Shown here: positions 21,463 to 32,879 of the stretch, piece after piece | How the letters are laid out: each line of letters opens with the position of its first letter | Position numbering within the stretch: the first letter of the stretch is position 1 | DNA from: Achatina immaculata | Taxonomy: Eukaryota > Mollusca > Gastropoda > Stylommatophora > Achatinidae | Assembly: GCA_009760885.1 (NCBI GenBank) | Contig: CM019692.1 | Coordinates: 52,636,355-52,700,354, forward strand | Direction of reading: 5' to 3' | Length of the DNA: 64,000 nt | Translations under genes and position numbers: made by a program | The notes under the pieces: generated by a model | Told to the model about the DNA's origin: nothing | The model's database searches: none | Seen by the model: the letters and a program-made list of their open reading frames with translations, nothing else

Positions 21463-21868
21463 CGTTCCCTCTCATTACGACAGTCTGTGGTTTACATTTC
21501 TGTTGTCCCTCATCACTACAGTCTGTGGATTACAGTTCTATTGTCCCTCATCACTACAGTCTGTGGTTTACAGTTCTGTTGTCCCTCATCACTACAGTCT
21601 GTGGATTACAGTTCTGTTGTCCCTTACCACTAGTCTGTGGATTACAGTTCTGTTGTCCCTCATCACTACAGTCTGTGGATTACAGTTATATTGTCCCTCA
21701 TCACTACAGTCTGTAGTTTACAGTTCTGTTGTCCCTCATCACTAGTCTGTAGTTTACAGTTCTGTTGTCCCTCATCACTAGTCTGTAGTTTACAGTTCTG
21801 TTGTCCCTCATCACTAGTCTGTAGTTTACAGTTCTGTTGTCCCTCATCACTAGTCTGTAGTTTACAGA
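21463..21868. repeat. 38/36-bp tandem repeat, about 11 copies
   Basis: Unit contains CTGTTGTCCCTCATCACTA followed by CAGTCTGTGG (38-bp type) or GTCTGTAG (36-bp type). The first seven copies are mostly the long type; the last four are uniformly the short type. Confidence 0.94.
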
Positions 21869-21999
21869 GCTTCATTTAGGAATAATCTAAAGAAGTTACA
21901 GTTTAAGGCCTCACAATCCGCAGAGCCTGTGTGAGACCTTCTGAGTATCTTTTTAACAAGTGGGCTTCAAACTTTATATGGCTTTCGAAGTTCACCAAA

Positions 22000-22490
22000 T
22001 CCCAAATTCGACACTGTAGCGTAGGACCTCACCAAGTCTAAATCCGACACTGCAACTTACGGCCTCAAGTCTAAATCCGACATTGCAACTTAGGGCCTCA
22101 AGTCTAAATCCAACACTGCAACTTAGGGCCTCAAGTATAAATCCAACACTGCAACTTAGGGCCTCAAGTCTAAATCCAACACTGCAACTTAGGGCCTCAA
22201 GTCTAAATCCGACATTGCAACTTAGGGCATCAAGTCTAAATCCAACACTGCAACTTAGGGGCTCAAGTCTAAATCCGACATTGCAACTTAGGGCCTCAAG
22301 TCTAAATCCAACACTGCAACTTAGGGCCTCAAGTCTAAATCCGACACTACAGCTTACGGCCTCACCAAATCTAAATTAAAAACTGGCAGCTTAGGACCTC
22401 GCCAAGTCCAAATCCGGCGCTGCAACTAAGGACCTCATCAAGTCTAAATCCGGCACTGCAACCTAAGGTCTTACCAAGTCTAAATCTGGT
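22000..22490. repeat. 33-bp tandem repeat, about 13 copies
   Basis: Unit contains CTAAATCC(G/A)ACACTGC and AACTTAGGGCCTC. The central copies are near-identical; the edges are longer (with an extra ACC) and diverged. The open frame of 11-residue periods is a by-product of 33 being divisible by 3. Related remnants occur at 18905-18984 and 20085-20190. Confidence 0.94.
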
Positions 22491-22653
22491 GCTGTTGGTT
22501 TGTCTGCAACCAGAAACTCTCCCGTCGACTCGTGTGTCTAAATATGCACCTGGCTTCTTTCCAGAGTTAAACGTCAGGTTAAGATTTTAAATTAAAACGT
22601 TTGTAAAAGGATGTATATAAAACTGCCATTTCTACTTAGTAGAGTACAAACGC

Positions 22654-22955
22654 TTACTGGATCAGTCGGTCATTCGCATGTCCATTGCGGAACTTTGCCT
22701 CCCTAACAGCTCTCCTATAGGCCTCTCGGTTGTAAGCAAGATGCCCTGCTGGTGATGCATCCATTCGCAGATCATCAACGATGTCTTGCAGCCATCCCCG
22801 ACTTGGTCTTCTTCTCTTTCTTTTTCCCATTATGTACCCTTCCAAGACTGTCTTCCCTAGATTATCATGACGTTTAATATGTCCAAAATATTTATGCTTT
22901 CTCCGTTTAATCCTCTTTACTAACCAGCCTTCTTCAATATTAAGTTCTTGTAGGA
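22654..22955 (-). mobile_element. RTE-like LINE 3' end fragment
   Basis: The minus strand encodes residues from about QELNIEEGWLVKRIK through HKYFGHIKRH and EGYIMGKRKRRRP to REAYRRAVREAKFRNGHAND, the C-terminus of the same RTE type as 59643-60300. The tetranucleotide tail is reduced. It is 5'-truncated. Confidence 0.88.
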
Positions 22956-22959
22956 TATA

Positions 22960-23640
22960 TACATTTCAGCTTACTGAATATTTATAGTACAAATGTACTG
23001 ATCACACTAACCTATATTGATATGTATATAATACATTTTGTACAGACATTCCCTGGGATCTCAACTCTTAGCCTGCTAAACAACGTCTGCGACACACAAA
23101 CATTTCTTGTTATGAAGTGTGACAAGTCATTTCTTTACGGGAAAACGATGTCATGTTTATTTTTTAGCATTTATGACAGTTTAAAATTACCAGCCACAAA
23201 TCAAAACCATTTCACTTTAATTATCTTCATCATATTTTTAAAATTCGCTTGAATGACTAACTAAAAATTAAGAATTAAAATTATTTAAAGAGGTAAGTCT
23301 GAGTAAAAAAAAGTGGTTTTAGACCGTTAAAAAGACTGTGTGATTACAGATCCAAGGCGTAGCTACTTTTAAATAAGACATCCTTATTTATATTTTGCTT
23401 AAGCAATTTTAAAAAGTGTTTTTACATGCTTGTAAAGGGAGGATCGAAGGTGGAAAAAATATATGTGAGAGGTAACACTAAGCTACGAAGAAATGTGGTA
23501 GCGTTTTCTTTGTGTTAAAAGTTTGTTTGTTTTTTTTAATTGCAAGCAGTGTAAATTCTTAAAAAGATGAGAGAAAATGTTAATTTTTTATGAAAGAGAG
23601 GGCAAACATTAATGTCTGCTGAAAGAGAGAAAGAATATCT
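22960..23640. other. no gene recognised
   Basis: AT-rich spacer between LINE fragments. A TGACGTCA palindrome is at about 23639-23646, at the LINE boundary; no other promoter element supports it. Confidence 0.45.
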
Positions 23641-23644
23641 GACG

Positions 23645-24690
23645 TCACTGATTCATGCGGCACATCCTTTCCAGAACATTGTCCCTCTCACAGCCTCCCT
23701 GGATGCAATACAGTCTTGCACAAGTTGACCGGCGTCCTGCAATGATACATTCAGACTTTTCCCTGACGTCCTTAGTCCACCTGCGGGGAGGTCGTCCCTT
23801 TTCTCTTTCGCTGGCCACTGTGTCTTCTACTATCAACCTCTCCAAGCTACTGTGTCTCTTGATGTGGTCGAAGTATCTCAGCTTTCTCATTTTTATGGTG
23901 TTAACGAGCCACTTTCCTGCCACACCTAATCCCATCAATGTATAAACTAGGAAAAACGTAGGAACATGTTTATTACTTAACGACTACAAAGTTGTGACGT
24001 TTCGGCGTGAGCCTTAATCATATCCCTAATCCCATCAATATCTCTTTATTTGATTTTCGTTCTATCCGTGATATTCTAAGTGCCCTTCTGTAACATTTCA
24101 TTTCACGTGTTTTATTATCTTTTCTAGTGATTTGTTAAGTGTCCATGCTTCACACCTGCATGTTGCCACTGGGAATATGAAGCTCTTAGCAAACATAGCT
24201 CTTTTTCTCTTGTTGGTACCTTGCTACATACTCCTCGTTTGTGCTAGTTTCTGTGATGCAGCTGCTATTTTTCTTTTGATTTCCACTGCACAGTCGCCAT
24301 TGTTGGTGATGATTGAACCTAGATATTCGGATTCATCTAAGTTGTCAAGCTCTTAATAGTCCAAAGTAATTTTGGATTTGTTTCTCATTTTGTCAGTTGT
24401 CATTACTTTCGTTTTGTTGGTATTTAAAAAAAAAAGGTTCTGAATTTCGGTGTGTCTTTTTGTTGAGAGAATCAACTGTTGCAGTCATTCTGAGCTTTTT
24501 GATAGAAGGACAGTACCATCGGCGTATCTCATTTCTGGAATCCGGTGGCCCTCGATATTAAAGAGTCAAATTTAGTTGTTTTATGTTCCTCTCTTACATT
24601 CCACATGTTTTCGGCGTGGATCTTAAATAATTATGGAGAAAGGACACATTCCTGTCTTACTCCGTTTTGCACGTCAAGCCAAACCCGATG
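23645..24690 (-). pseudogene. RTE-like LINE, RT C-terminal half, interrupted by a nested insertion
   Basis: The minus strand begins near 24690 and reads through a degraded RT active site (YADGTVLLSKS, with Gly in place of the second catalytic Asp). It continues with RT C-terminal blocks and ends with MRKLRYFDHIKRHSSLERLI and KGRPPRRWTKDV near 23650. The coding sequence is split at 23940-24024 by an 85-base insertion with a perfect 15-base duplication. Premature stops are frequent. The family is related to, but distinct from, the 16397 copy. Confidence 0.82.
23940..24024 (-). mobile_element. 85-base Penelope-like 3' end with target-site duplication
   Basis: CCTAATCCCATCAAT is present at 23925-23939 and again at 24025-24039. 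The insert between them, read on the minus strand, is GATATGATTAAGGCTCACGC followed by CGAAACGTCACAACTTTG and a TAATAAAC-type 3' end. It corresponds to 19825-19905. It therefore is a separately mobilised, severely 5'-truncated copy beginning almost at the ribozyme-like core. Confidence 0.88.
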
Positions 24691-24699
24691 TTTAGCCAT

Positions 24700-25795
24700 C
24701 TACCCCCATTGATGCTTGCTGGTCTTGGTACAGTTATATAATATTAACATCTTGGTACAGTTATATAATATTAACAGAAAGATAATCTAGAATTAAATTA
24801 GAAAGAACTATTAGAAAAAAATTGTTTAAAGATATGTGTAAGCCGCGAGAGTCGGCGGCCGCTGTTTTTACGTCATCTCTTGGGAGAAACAAAATGTAAT
24901 TTCATGTTCAAAGAAAATTATATTTCATGCCATAAGGGAATATGTGGTTGTATGTTCCAGAGAGAAAACTTATTTCTTATGCCTGGAGAGATAAGATTAT
25001 TTTATGTTGAGATGAAAACCTTATCTAATGTTGTGAATCATGAAAAAATCGTTATTCTCTGAGAGGGGGGAATCGTTTTTATAACGTTAGAGTATGCTTA
25101 TTTTTATACTAAGTGACAAGACATTGCATTCTTAAAGCTTCATATTTTGCCTAGAAAGAACTTTGTAGTACGAATATTAAAACCCTTATACCCATGTGTA
25201 TGGGCCTGTAGTCTTCAGATATAAGAAATATTATTGGTCAGAGCTAATTGCTTAAACACAGACATTTGCTATAACAGAGGGATCTTAGTGGGAGAACTTT
25301 TTAAAAATATATCACAGTAATATCGTTTGTCAATAAAACATTTGGTTTTCAGAGCTTTTCTTATTTTGGGTGTACGGAAACGTATTTGTAAAAAATTAAG
25401 AAATATTTTAACATTATTTTAACGTCGTTAATTGCCGCTTTTATATGCTGAGTGTGTTTTTTTTTAATTGAATTTTGAAAGAAAAAAGTGTCATTTTTAT
25501 TATTAATATCGAGTTCGCAATTTTTGCTTGTTCTCCTAGAAAACTTTGCGTGAGCTTTTTTATGGACGTTGCACACATTCGTTAAGTTGTACAGACAATC
25601 TGTTGTAGAGTTTTATCTGGCAAAATCAATCCCATGTAGTACCAGAAGACCACGTTTTTGTCTTGAAAATGTGTCTCTATGCATGCGTCTTCTGCCCTGA
25701 AGTTTGACACTGAAATTTCACGCAGTAATTACACATTAGCGTGACATAATGCATTCATTGATCTTTATATATTTTTAAACATATTATTTATTTAA
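24700..25795. other. no gene recognised
   Basis: AT-rich. A direct repeat of 27 bases (CTTGGTACAGTTATATAATA and following) occurs at about 24724 and 24751. No coding or RNA evidence. Confidence 0.5.
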
Positions 25796-25799
25796 AAAA

Positions 25800-26100
25800 A
25801 AAGGTTTCAAAAAGGTAAAATTCCCGTTTCCACGCCATTAAGGCAAACTGGGGAAACGGTGTAACGCCCTATTTCCATGACCCTCGGCACGTGAACGTGT
25901 GATGTGATTAGTATCGTATCTGGCCGCATTTACCTTCCCAGATTTGTCTGGTACCCATTTTAAGAGGCTGGGGGTGAACAAACACCCGGGACCTGTTTTG
26001 GTGTGATGGCACCAGAAAGAAAATCCCCACCGCTGGGACTTGAACCAGGTACCACCTGATTATAAAAGCTCGTTATAAACCAAGTCGAGCACGGTCGTAG
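25800..26100 (-). mobile_element. tRNA-derived SINE
   Basis: The minus strand reads from a tRNA-like head at about 26100 with B box GGTTCAAGTCCC (about 26037-26048), through a T-rich spacer and a body with AATGGGTACCAGACAAATC, to a 3' end with CCTTAATGGCGTGGAAACG. It belongs to the same broad family as 15375-15660 and 41375-41580. Confidence 0.8.
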
Positions 26101-26104
26101 AAAT

Positions 26105-26815
26105 GTACCTGTTGTGACGAAAGATTTGTCTGGAAAACGATAAAAAGCCAGCGGAACAGCGGAAAAGATTAAGAGACGTAATAAAGTATTAGGAAGTATA
26201 CAAACACATGTATATAATGTTTACATATTAATGATAATGTTTACCAAAACTTGTTATAAACATTATACTGAAGACTTCAGTTAAGCAGCTACAAAGCATC
26301 AACAAAAACCTAAATCAGCCGATGACTGACTTCAGTATTTAACAGAGAAAGAGAAAATGATAAAAGTATTATATTATTTTTGCTGCAAATATTAACAAAT
26401 CTTACATTAGCTCTTTCAGGTCCGATCTACTTTGTCATGGTCTGCCAGTATAAAGTTTAATGAGAATTTTGGAGGAAATAAATTGGAAGGAAGTTACTCT
26501 TTATTTTCAAATACAGGTTGGGCTAGAAACCTGCTGCTTTTCTTTTATTACCACTTTGCCTAAATATCGCTCTGGGCACTGATTCGTATAGGCGTACATG
26601 ATCTACCAACCCTGCCAGTCTTGTTTTGAAGAGAAAGTGTTACATAGCATAACTGAGAAGTCAATATGTAATTCTAAGAAAGCTTTCACTTATAACATCA
26701 CATAATGGAGGGAAAGCGGAGGTTTACAATAGCAAATGTTAACATTACTTTTTATAATAAAACATTACACTAATCACCCAATTGTGTGTAACTTTTGCAA
26801 CAGTAATGAAAACAA
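26105..26815. other. no gene recognised
   Basis: AT-rich spacer, no recognised element. Confidence 0.45.
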
Positions 26816-26816
26816 C

Positions 26817-26856
<40 letters not shown>
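26816..26856. repeat. (GA)n microsatellite
   Basis: About 17 uninterrupted GA dinucleotides between ACGCAG and AAGAACAAAG. Confidence 0.95.
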
Positions 26857-26858
<2 letters not shown>

Positions 26859-26871
26859 ACAAAGAAACCAG

Positions 26872-27243
26872 ACTGTCATTGACAGTAAAATCACAGCACA
26901 AGATTAACTACAAACGGTCACTGATAGTAAAATCATGGCAAACGATTAACTACAAACGATCACTGATAGTAAAGTCATGGCACAAGATTAATTACAAACG
27001 GTCATTGATAGTAAAGTCATGGCACAAGATTAGCTACAAACAGTCAGCAACAATGAAGTAACGATATAAGATTAACAATAAAAAGAGTTAAAAGCTGTCG
27101 ACAACAGTAAAATTACGACACAAGATTAACAATAAAAAGAGTTAAAAGCTGCCAACGACAGTAAATCACGACATAAGATTAACAATAAACGGTCAGTGAC
27201 AGCAAAATATGCCACAAGATTAACAACAAGCCGTCAATGACGA
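26872..27243. repeat. degenerate tandem repeat, about 42-47 bp units
   Basis: Roughly eight copies carrying ACAAGATTAACTACAAACGG and AGTAAAATCATGGC in order. The first four are clear, the later ones diverge in length. An old array. Confidence 0.8.
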
Positions 27244-27249
27244 TAACAT

Positions 27250-29690
27250 CTCTACATAATATTAACAAAGTGACAGAAAATTACTATCTGTTCCGATCCA
27301 AAAGACGAAAGAGGATATAACAATAACAATAGCAACACTCACACGCGAAGTAAGATTATATATAACACAGGTAATGGCAAGTACAAGCAATGATTATAAC
27401 ATGATAACGCCAAACTTGTAATCAGTAATAACACTAAAGGTCAATGACTGATTGAACTCCTATTTTTTAAACATAAAATGAAAGCATTTCACTTTAATTA
27501 CAGTTTGTAAAGGTTAATTTATCCAGTTTTGCACGCCCAGTTTAAATATAGCATATACTGACCAATTTATCCAGTTTCACTCCACCTTAACCAGTTTTCG
27601 TTCCAGCTTAAAACGGCTATAGCATCGTATTACAGCTACAGAATTTACCAGCTAACTTACTCAGCTTTGTCCTCAGCTAATAGCTTATGTATAAAACTTT
27701 GAAAACAGCGTATACACACCAGCTTTATCTAGGTTATGTACAACCAATAGCGGAGAAGTTATACAGTTTAATTATGGCTTAAAATGGTTAACTTACACGA
27801 TTTATTTACAGTTTATATCGACTAATATGCATATTTTAATTATAACGGCTGTCCCGTCTAGTTTATTTACAGCGCATGAGGATTAAACTATATAGTTTAT
27901 TTACAACTTATAACGGCTAACTCATCCAGTTTCTCTACCTTATTTAAGAATTAGCCTTTCTAGTTTAATTACAGCTTATAAATGATAGTTTAATTTCGGT
28001 ATCTTGATCTTTTCCCCAGTCTGTGTATTCTGATTGCTAAGTGATTTTTTTAAACGTAAAATGTTTTAGCTAAACCCTAACGTAGCTAATCGAAATCTGT
28101 AAAACGGTCTTTCCTGGTCAGGCAAGTCCTTTATTTACTGACGTATGTCGCTTGCCCAATAAATATTTGACTCACGATTTGATTATCTACGTAAGTTTGA
28201 TTATTTACGTAAGTTTGATTATCTACGTAAGTGTTGCCCCGAAATCTTTGAAAATATAGGACAAAGCTAAAAAACAGGAAACTGTTGTAAATATAAAATA
28301 GTTTCAAGTAATAAGGGGGTGGGGGGATGGTAACAGTTGACAGACTGAACTCAGTCAGGAGACAGAAAGTTAACAGAATGTCGTCATAAAAACGTCATTA
28401 ATAATAGTCAGAAGGACAAAAATAGATGGATGTAAGAAGAACAGCAGTGAAAATAACTGAAGATAAAATTAACAATCAATAATACTAAAAAAAAATTATC
28501 AGCTATTAACAGTACAAAAACAGTTAACAATAATAGTAAGACTGCACTAACAACAGGGATTAGAATTAAGAAATAGCCGTTAAAAATAGGAGCAGTAACA
28601 GATCATGAAATTAACAGTAACAGTTAAAACACACACAAAACTACAGTAACAGTTAAAACACACACACAGAACTATAGAAACAGGCAACAGAACTAACACT
28701 ATACTAAATCTACCGTCACACATGGTCAAGACTAGCATACAGAAACATATCACTCGTATTCACACAAGGGACTTACCCGAGTCATTCTCCTCTTCAATTT
28801 CCAAGTAAATTAATGCTCAGTGTGAGCTTTCTTCCAGGCCATAAGCTCACACCTCTAGGGGAGGTAGCTGTTGAAGGAAAAACAGTCTGACAGTCTCAAG
28901 TTACCACCCCTTGTGCAGGTAGCTTATGAATTGTTTACAGTTGGCATGGTCACTGCTTTTGTCCACTTGACCAGATTCACGAAGAGACGAGAGTCGGCCG
29001 ATGCCGTTATTCAGAAAGAAGTTACAGATCCTCAGATAAGCGAAGAGAAGGTTCACGTTGCCAGAATTTCCTCCCACGCGATGAACTTCACTAGGAAATT
29101 ACACAAACGGTTTTTTTTTTTAAAACACGAAGCCACTGAAGAACGTACGTTCTTTCAACGACTCAAAACTCAAATTAACTGGCTCTTAAATTTCAGCGTT
29201 TTTTTGCACTGGGCAGAAATGAGGCTCTTAATATATATATTTTTTTTTTTGAAATTTTACTTTGCACAGAGAACTTAATGAAAGTGTTCACTGACTTCAC
29301 TTTCATCACACGGGTTCCACTTCATTATCATCTTCCTCCGAAGCTTTTGAACGAGTTAGGCTTTCTCCCCCTTTATTATTTTTTTCCGTCTACGCAGCCA
29401 TTCCTAGCTCTGTCAGAAAAGTCTCCATGGGAACCGGGTCTTCCGCTTGAGTGAGATGAGAACGCGAGGCTGAATTCATCGGAGTCACTTCTGGTAAAGC
29501 TTACGGTGTTTCCTTTAAATCTTTACAAGTTTTGCGTTTATATCCTTCACACAATTTTCTATGAAGACCGTTTGACAGGATTCAACACTTCCGAGAATAG
29601 AAACTGGAGAGGGCTGCTTGCTGCGTCTTTTTTTCCGGAGAGAGCTTTAAAGTCATGAAATCATGGGCGAGCGAACGTGTTTTAAACAAT
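27250..29690. other. no gene recognised; AT-rich with degenerate repeats
   Basis: 27500-27990 shows loosely repeated phrases (CAGTTTATTTACAG, TATAACGGCTAAC), perhaps an ancient tandem array. 28175-28228 has three copies of an 18-19 base unit (GATTATCTACGTAAGTTT). The 135-residue open frame at 28871-29278 starts at a TTG, has no recognisable domain and is not supported. Confidence 0.5.
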
Positions 29691-29699
29691 CATTCTGGC

Positions 29700-29935
29700 T
29701 GTAAATTAAGCTGCGGGGGCGGAGAGTAAATTGGCAGCAAGCGCGCTCCGGGTCAGTTCTAAGACATTACAAAAGCCAATGAGGACAACTCTAAGGCTCT
29801 GGAGTCTGCGATTCTTGGCAGGTCTGGAACTAGAAGCTGATTGGTTCGGTGAGGTTTGGGGGGCGGAGCAAGAGGAGAGAATCTGCTGGGAGTGTAGAGC
29901 GTCCTTTACCGTTGTTGATTCATTGATTCTCATTT
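29700..29935. promoter_or_regulatory. promoter-like GC/CCAAT-box segment
   Basis: A locally GC-rich island in AT-rich surroundings contains two GC boxes (GGGGGCGGAG at about 29713 and GGGGGGCGGAGC at about 29858), a CCAAT box (CCAATGAGG at about 29777) and an inverted CCAAT (GATTGGTTCGG at about 29840), plus a CpG-rich GCGCGCTCCGGG. The arrangement is typical of TATA-less animal promoters. No adjacent coding exon was recognised on either strand, so the gene it might serve is unknown. Confidence 0.4.
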
Positions 29936-29939
29936 GAGC

Positions 29940-30056
29940 AGTTACACAAACAGAGAATGCAGTGCAACACGAAGCTAAACAATGAGTTTAACACGGTGAT
30001 ATCACCTGGGATCTTAGTTTTAGTCTTCGTCAGAATTGTTGTTGATCGTATGCAAA
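29940..30056 (-). mobile_element. possible Penelope-like fragment
   Basis: CTAAACAATGAGTTTAACAC at 29974-29993 resembles the inverted-repeat arm CTAAACAGCGAGTTTAACCC at 19331-19350, with neighbouring bases also alike. A 12-base palindrome GGTGATATCACC lies at 29996-30007. Too short for a firm class. Confidence 0.4.
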
Positions 30057-30250
30057 GGGGGGGGGGGGGGGGATTATAAAAGAGAGCCAGTGATCGGAAT
30101 CCAAAGAAAAATAACGGGTCAGGAGCAGGACTATAGACAGACAGACAATTCAATAGGCAGGCAAGCAGACAGGCAAACAGACAGGCAGATAAACTGACAG
30201 GGAAACAAACACGCAGACAGACAGACTGACTGACAGACAGACAGATAGAT
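30057..30250. repeat. G16 tract and degenerate (GACA)n
   Basis: A run of 16 G is at 30057-30072. From about 30130 to 30250 interrupted GACA/GGCA repeats follow. Confidence 0.9.
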
Positions 30251-30254
30251 TCAC

Positions 30255-31110
30255 TTTCTTGTGTGAAAAGCTGTGGTTTCAGGACGAGCTCTACTGAAAT
30301 CAGCTGTAGGAAGGAGTTGTCTTTCGAAGATGGAGAATATTTATCTGCAGGGCAGGGCATACCATATACAGCTGTCACTGAGTGAAAGGAGAGCAGGATA
30401 TCCTAAACGTCCTACAAGTGAAGAGGTTTCACAAGCGTAATAAATGAACACAAAGAGAACACGAAAGAGAAGCTTCAAGAGTTTTAAAACTCCTTAAACA
30501 TCACAGGACTTTTAAATAACCTCGTTAAAAAAGGTCATTAACTTTTAACGTCGTGGGTAGACTCATTGTTTATATAGCGCATGATGATGATTATAAAAGT
30601 ACTTGGCTAATCTAATACAGGTCATAACTTTCATTCCTCACAGAAGATCTCTCCCATTCTTCGGAGCTACTCCTCAGCGCCTCTGTACTCATTATTCATT
30701 TCCAAGGAGCAAATGTGTGCATCTTCCAGATGAATGTTTCTCTGCACTGACACAGATTTGACATAGAAACAAGTTTGAAACACTTCTCATGTCTTCGCAT
30801 GCTCTCCTGTCCGTGGCACGACATTGTATACCTTCATGGAGTTTGTCTTTCCTGAGGCTGCACGCACTGACGTCTGTCTCAGACAACGGTTGGACAAACA
30901 TTGCGCACGTGAAGACTTAAGTGAGCGCTGTATCACTTACCACTGACTGAGTATGCTCCTGGCTCATAGCACGTGGAGCTAATTAGGTTAATGACCTGCC
31001 AATTATGTAAATGTCATCTGGTTTTTTAACCATGTCCGACTTTGCTGTTATGGATTTCAAGATTTCATCAATGGAGATTTTCTCCCACCCTCCCTACTCT
31101 TTACCCCTTC
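30255..31110. other. no gene recognised
   Basis: Mixed sequence without recognised repeats. A GTTTATATAGCGCATGATGA phrase at about 30567 suggests the end of some dispersed element, but no second copy was seen in this window. Confidence 0.45.
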
Positions 31111-31116
31111 TACCTG

Positions 31117-31175
31117 CCCCCCCCCCCAAACTCCACGCCCCCCCCCCCCAACCCCCCGCTCGCCCCCCCCCCCCC
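31117..31175. other. four long C tracts (possible i-motif / minus-strand G-quadruplex)
   Basis: C runs of about 11, 12, 6 and 13 bases are separated by short spacers at 31117-31127, 31138-31149, 31152-31157 and 31163-31175. The minus strand thus carries four G tracts within 59 bases. Confidence 0.7.
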
Positions 31176-31244
31176 ACTTCCAACTCCACTCTATCTTCTT
31201 ATAATTCTAAATTCATCAGTAAAAATAGTGGAATAAATATGTAC

Positions 31245-31560
31245 TCTAAATCATCACTATCATCCTGTGCCATCTCCTCAGGAAGTTTGCCTCAATGAAT
31301 CTCCAACTTCTGTTATCTTATTTTCACCCGACAGACTTGAATCTCTTCCGTCCTTTCACGACATCCACCCATCTATATCTTTGTCGCCCTCTTGCTCTTT
31401 TGCTTTCAAATCTTTTTTCAGGTGCGGATTTCATTATTTGTTTTATGCCTTGTGGTATGGTCACAATCTTTTGATTATTTCTCATTTTAATTTCAACTAC
31501 TTTAGTACTACTTTTTTTTTCTTTACGTATGTCCTTGGAGCCTATCCCATTTCTCATGTA
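31245..31560 (-). pseudogene. probable RTE-like LINE C-terminal fragment, diverged
   Basis: The minus strand from 31569 reads KIRNxQKIVTIPQGIKQ-like sequence and then KRARGRQRYRWVDVVKGRKRF, resembling the conserved Arg-rich GRPRxRW block and following helix at the end of RTE polyproteins. The 3' side has ATC repeats (31248-31265). Frame breaks are present. The match is weaker than for other copies. Confidence 0.5.
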
Positions 31561-31564
31561 TTTA

Positions 31565-32375
31565 CACATTTTTCATACACAGCATTTAACAACTCTCAGC
31601 TTTATTTACTATTTTTATTTCTGTTATATATTTCTGGTCCATATTTTTAACTTTTTTTTTGTTGTTGTTATTTTGTTTTTGGCCACAGGATTTTGTAGGT
31701 GCACTAAACAGAAGACAAGAAATTATGTTTCAGGTCATGCCTTCGTTACATAGAACAACAGAGATATAACTCGTTACAGAGTGCGAAATCACTTTTTTTT
31801 TTAAACGTAAAAATTTGAAATACATTACAGTATGCCCCATATGTACTGAATCATTTACATAGAAATCTGACAAAAACAATAATACATTTTAAATTTCGTA
31901 TTCATTTTGCGTTCATTTTTATCCCTCATCGCCTACTTAGTTTCTCTCATTTCTTTTCCCTTCATCTTTCACATGACTCAGATAGTACCAAAGATGGTTA
32001 GATTAGTATGAACTCAAGGTTATCAAGGCAAGCGAACCGGAGCTGACGAAGATCCTATCCTGCTTCCTTACAGTGCTCCTAGTAACAGGCTCACCTGGGA
32101 GAACAGACCTGGACTCTTCCTGGTACCTGGGAAGATGCTGTGTGCCCCCACTACAGACGTTCGCGTCAGATCTTCAATCAAAATACCACAACCCACTCCC
32201 AGTCCGATATGATGACTGTCTTCCAACATTTTCACTGTATCAGTTGCTGCTGGCGTCGTGGTCGTAAACCCAGGGAGACGAAGCAACAGTAACGAATATA
32301 AGAGATGTACTGTAGATATCACTCTTAATGTTCATTATTATTTTTGCCTTCCATTTTTATTTGTACTGTAAAGAG
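31565..32375. other. no gene recognised
   Basis: AT-rich, then a higher-GC patch at 32040-32330 that shares CCACTCCCAGTCCGAT with the complement of 9075-9095; possibly a small dispersed repeat. Confidence 0.4.
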
Positions 32376-32378
32376 CGA

Positions 32379-32873
32379 GCGAACTATCTTACATACTTCG
32401 TGTTGTGGTGGAGCTACAAAACAGAAAAAGGTACCATTGCAACTATCTCTCATACCTGGAGGTGGAGCTAGAAAATTAAGAAAAGGTACCATGGCAACTA
32501 TCTTACATACCTGGAGGTGGAGTTAAAAAACAGGAAATGTTACCATGGCAACTCTCTTACATACCTGGAGGTGGAGCTAAAAAACAGAAAAAGGTACCAT
32601 GGCAACTATCTTACTTACCTTGAGCTAAAAAAAAACAGGAAATGATACCATGGCAACAATCTTACATACCTGGATATGGAGATAATAAAACAGAGAAAGG
32701 TACCATGGCAACTATCTTACATACCTGGAGATGGAGATAACAAAACAGAGAAAGGTACCATGGCAACTATCTTAAATACCTGGAGGTGGAGATAATAAAA
32801 CAGAGAAAGGTAACATGGCAACTCTCTTAAATACCTGGAGGTGGAGCTAAGAAACAGAGAAAGGTAACATGCT
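32379..32873. repeat. about 54-bp tandem repeat, about 9 copies
   Basis: Units contain GGTACCATGGCAACTATCTT and ACATACCTGGAGGTGGAG, ending in an A-rich AAACAGAAA segment. Length varies through the A-rich part. Confidence 0.93.
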
Positions 32874-32879
32874 TTTCTT

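Noticed and set aside
28871..29278. 135-codon open frame
   Set aside because: Starts at TTG, has no recognisable domain, and ends in low-complexity poly-Phe.
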